Shown here piece by piece: positions 9,315 through 11,270 of a stretch of 11,270 bases of DNA (position 1 is the stretch's first letter; every line of letters begins with the position of its first letter). The position numbers were made by a program, and so were the translations under genes. The notes beneath the pieces are model-generated. The model made no database searches, had not been told where the DNA came from, and saw only the letters and a list, made by a program, of their open reading frames with translations. The DNA lies in NCBI GenBank assembly GCA_003452965.1, contig DMMW01000014.1, positions 15,500 through 26,769 on the forward strand, given 5' to 3'. This DNA comes from Elusimicrobiota bacterium. Lineage in GTDB: Bacteria > Elusimicrobiota > UBA8919.

Positions 9315-11156
9315 ATGAGATATATTAAATTATTATTACTTATAACTTTAAACTTTTTACCCGCCTTTTCTTATGCGGCATTTGATGATATTTCTCCGGG
9401 AGTAAGACCATCATCTATAGGCGGTGCTTTTACGGCATTGTCGGATGATGCAAATGCAATATTTTATAATCCCGCCGGATTGTATCGTCTAAAGAATAAT
9501 GAGTTAACGGCATCATATGGCAAGTTTTACTGGGGGCTTACTGACGGTTCAAATATTGCTAATTCAGATATATTGTATGTAAATCCTTTCGGTAAATACG
9601 GTGCTGTGGGTATGGGAATCTATTCTTTGTCGCTTGACAGTTTATATTCTGAAAGAATAATTATGTTTTCATATGGATTAAGAATAGTTCCTAAATTGGG
9701 TTTTGGTGCAACTATGAAATCGCTTACACATGTTTTTGGTTCGGATGAATATACTGAAAATGCAATTGACGATACAGGCAATGCTTTAGGGATGACGGAT
9801 GATGTTTTTGCTGCAGGAAAAAGCAAGTCCAAACTTTCTTCCGATATAGGTTTGTTCTATAGACCGGAATCGAGATATAATCTCGGTTTTGTTATACAGA
9901 ATATAAATTCACCAAGTGTCGGTTTAATAGAAACTGATACGGTTGAAAAAACTTTAAGAGCGGGTTTTTCATATTCTCCGAGGACATCCAATTTGGTGCT
10001 TGAAATGATTTCTAAAATAAATAACACAGATTTTATAGCAGGATTTGAAAAATATTTTTCTAAAAGAATATTTGCTTTAAGAGGAGGAATGGTTTTTGGG
10101 AGTAAAGAACTGAGAAGGTTATCTTTAGGCTTCGGTATTAAAAAAAGCATCTATAAAATTGATTATGCACTTCTTTATCCGTTAACAGGGATAAATAATA
10201 CTTACGGTACTCATAAATTAGCATTTTCCGTTGTATTCGGACCTGTTCCGGGGATTGAACAATTGTCAATGGAATTTCCTCCTGAAGAAGAGGAATTGAC
10301 AGGTGAGGGAGCGGTTATTGTAGATAAGATAATAACTGAAGATGATAAGAATTCGGCAGGCCTTTTGGTGAAGGTTTCACAAGATTTGTATAGGAAAGGA
10401 ATGTATCAGAAGTCGCTTGAAAATATTAATAAGGCTTTAGAATATAATCCGACAAATCAGGGTGCGCAGTTATTAAAGAAAAAACTGTCTCCAATAGCAA
10501 TAATGTTTCCTGAAGAAACCGGAGATGAAAAAATATCTAAAATAATGAGGAAAGGATTAACCGCCTATTTTGATAATAATCCCGTATTGGCGGTAAACGC
10601 GATTAGATATGCGACCGAACTTGCTCCTGAAAAAACTTCATTAAACCAGTTATTTGAACTTATAACGAAAGAATTTCCGGGTTATGCGGCTCAAGAAGAG
10701 TCAATATCAGGATTAACGCTTGTGAGCAGAAAGCTCCAACAGGCACTTGAGAATATATACAACGGTAAATATGTTCAGGCAATTACTGAATGTAAAACGG
10801 TTTTAGAATTGGAAGAGGATAATATTGTAGCATTGATGCGGCTGGGTTCAGCGTATTGGGCAATGGGCGATTTTGACAAGGCAAAATCCGTATGGAGAGA
10901 AGCGTTAAGATACGATCCAAGGAATGTCCAGATTAGGGAATTTCTTAGAGCTGAAACATCGGAACCTAAGGTAGAACAACTACAGGGAAAGCCATTGATA
11001 AGAAAATACAATGTTCAAAAAGGAGATACTCCGCAGAAAATATCGGAGAGATTTTACGGCAATAAAACCAGTTGGTCAAAAATATACGAAGCCAATAAAG
11101 ACAGATTGCCAAATAGATGGTCAATACCATACGGACAAGAGTTGATTATACCATAA
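9315..11156 (+). CDS. PorV/PorQ-type barrel fused to TPR repeats and a C-terminal LysM domain
   Basis: This 613-aa protein has a signal peptide cleaved near SYA-21, then a PorV-like barrel (about 22-312). The barrel shares GAFTALSDDANAIFYNPAG, a YGAVGMG-type strand and TYGTHKLAFSVVFG with the 5853 product. An acidic linker (about 313-345) is followed by three or four TPR-like helix pairs, near residues 348-380, 406-440, 475-505 and 508-540; the last, AYWAMGDFDKAKSVWREAL...DP, is the most typical. A LysM domain closes the protein (564-613: YNVQKGDTPQKISERFYG, IYEANKD, YGQELIIP). LysM binds peptidoglycan, so the tail should reach into the periplasm and tether the barrel to the wall, with TPRs as a docking platform. 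Family assignments are confident; the joint function is inferred. There is no strong Shine-Dalgarno sequence, and the start abuts the tandem array. Confidence 0.9.
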   Translation: MRYIKLLLLITLNFLPAFSYAAFDDISPGVRPSSIGGAFTALSDDANAIFYNPAGLYRLKNNELTASYGKFYWGLTDGSNIANSDILYVNPFGKYGAVGMGIYSLSLDSLYSERIIMFSYGLRIVPKLGFGATMKSLTHVFGSDEYTENAIDDTGNALGMTDDVFAAGKSKSKLSSDIGLFYRPESRYNLGFVIQNINSPSVGLIETDTVEKTLRAGFSYSPRTSNLVLEMISKINNTDFIAGFEKYFSKRIFALRGGMVFGSKELRRLSLGFGIKKSIYKIDYALLYPLTGINNTYGTHKLAFSVVFGPVPGIEQLSMEFPPEEEELTGEGAVIVDKIITEDDKNSAGLLVKVSQDLYRKGMYQKSLENINKALEYNPTNQGAQLLKKKLSPIAIMFPEETGDEKISKIMRKGLTAYFDNNPVLAVNAIRYATELAPEKTSLNQLFELITKEFPGYAAQEESISGLTLVSRKLQQALENIYNGKYVQAITECKTVLELEEDNIVALMRLGSAYWAMGDFDKAKSVWREALRYDPRNVQIREFLRAETSEPKVEQLQGKPLIRKYNVQKGDTPQKISERFYGNKTSWSKIYEANKDRLPNRWSIPYGQELIIP

Positions 11157-11170
11157 AAAATTTGTATAAT
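11142..11170 (+). promoter_or_regulatory. Candidate promoter at the operon end
   Basis: TTGATT (11142-11147, 4/6) is followed by a 17-bp spacer and a perfect TATAAT (11165-11170). It overlaps the last codons of the LysM-barrel gene and would drive a gene starting near or beyond the right edge. Transcription would begin inside the hairpin at 11171-11198, which would then form in the 5' leader. Confidence 0.45.
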
Positions 11171-11198
11171 GTGATTGTTGAGAAAACTCAACAATCAC
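11171..11198 (+). terminator. Perfect 12-bp hairpin after the last gene
   Basis: GTGATTGTTGAG (11171-11182), an AAAA loop and CTCAACAATCAC (11187-11198) form a flawless stem 14 nt after the stop codon. No T run follows on the + strand, so it is a probable transcript end or mRNA-stabilising stem rather than a standard intrinsic terminator. It may instead belong to the leader of the promoter at 11142-11170. Confidence 0.55.
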
Positions 11199-11270
11199 TG
11201 ATTAAAACGATTAAAAACAAGATTACACAGATTTAAACAAAGGTGGCGGGCTGAACGATGTTAGAAAGAA

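Noticed and set aside
11241..11270. Start of a further gene at ATG 11258
   Set aside because: AGGTGG lies a little too far upstream, only four codons are visible, and GGCGGGCTGAACG may be repeat sequence; the evidence is too thin.

Overview
The window looks like a chromosomal piece of an uncultured, AT-rich, Gram-negative (diderm) bacterium. It encodes two predicted outer-membrane barrels of the PorV/PorQ (UPF0164) type, and every gene has a cleavable signal peptide or membrane segments. TGA is used as a stop. This combination (PorV-like barrels, FlgD-Ig/CHU_C-like C-terminal domains, dense intergenic palindromic repeats) is familiar from candidate-phylum genomes such as Elusimicrobiota and its neighbours, but the sequence alone does not fix the taxon. 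All credible genes are on the + strand.

Region 1 (1-983) holds one small secreted protein (441-983). It has a textbook sigma70-type promoter (292-320), a CRP-type palindrome (257-278) centred about 60 bp upstream of the predicted transcription start, a strong Shine-Dalgarno sequence, and a terminator-like stem at its stop codon. Region 2 (984-2768) is a 1.8-kb island without a convincing gene. It is built from several families of palindromic repeats: a 64-bp hairpin element, a 110-bp element with 20-bp terminal inverted repeats, a palindrome whose arms begin GTCAT and end GAC, short GC-rich palindromes, and AT-rich linkers. A good rho-independent terminator lies inside it (1382-1409). Region 3 (2769-11156) is a likely five-gene operon: a large FN3-rich exported protein with a FlgD-Ig/CHU_C-like C-terminal domain; a PorV-like barrel with a coiled-coil tail; a membrane histidine kinase that overlaps the barrel gene by ATGA; a 120-aa protein that is little more than a signal peptide plus the same C-terminal domain; and a second PorV-like barrel fused to TPRs and a LysM domain. 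Two more copies of the 64-bp element sit between the first two genes (5454-5852), and an 8-bp tandem array fills the gap before the last gene.

The genes suggest a surface-export or surface-attachment module resembling the cargo/PorV part of a type IX secretion system. The FN3 protein is the candidate cargo, its C-terminal domain the candidate sorting signal, the barrels the candidate receivers (one probably tied to peptidoglycan by LysM), and the kinase an envelope sensor. This is inference: no PorU, SprA/Sov, PorK/L/M/N or response regulator is visible in the window. The most interesting points are the free-standing copy of the C-terminal domain, the unusual tails on the two barrels, and the repeat islands, which stay open in the reading frame that ends 4 nt before the next start codon.
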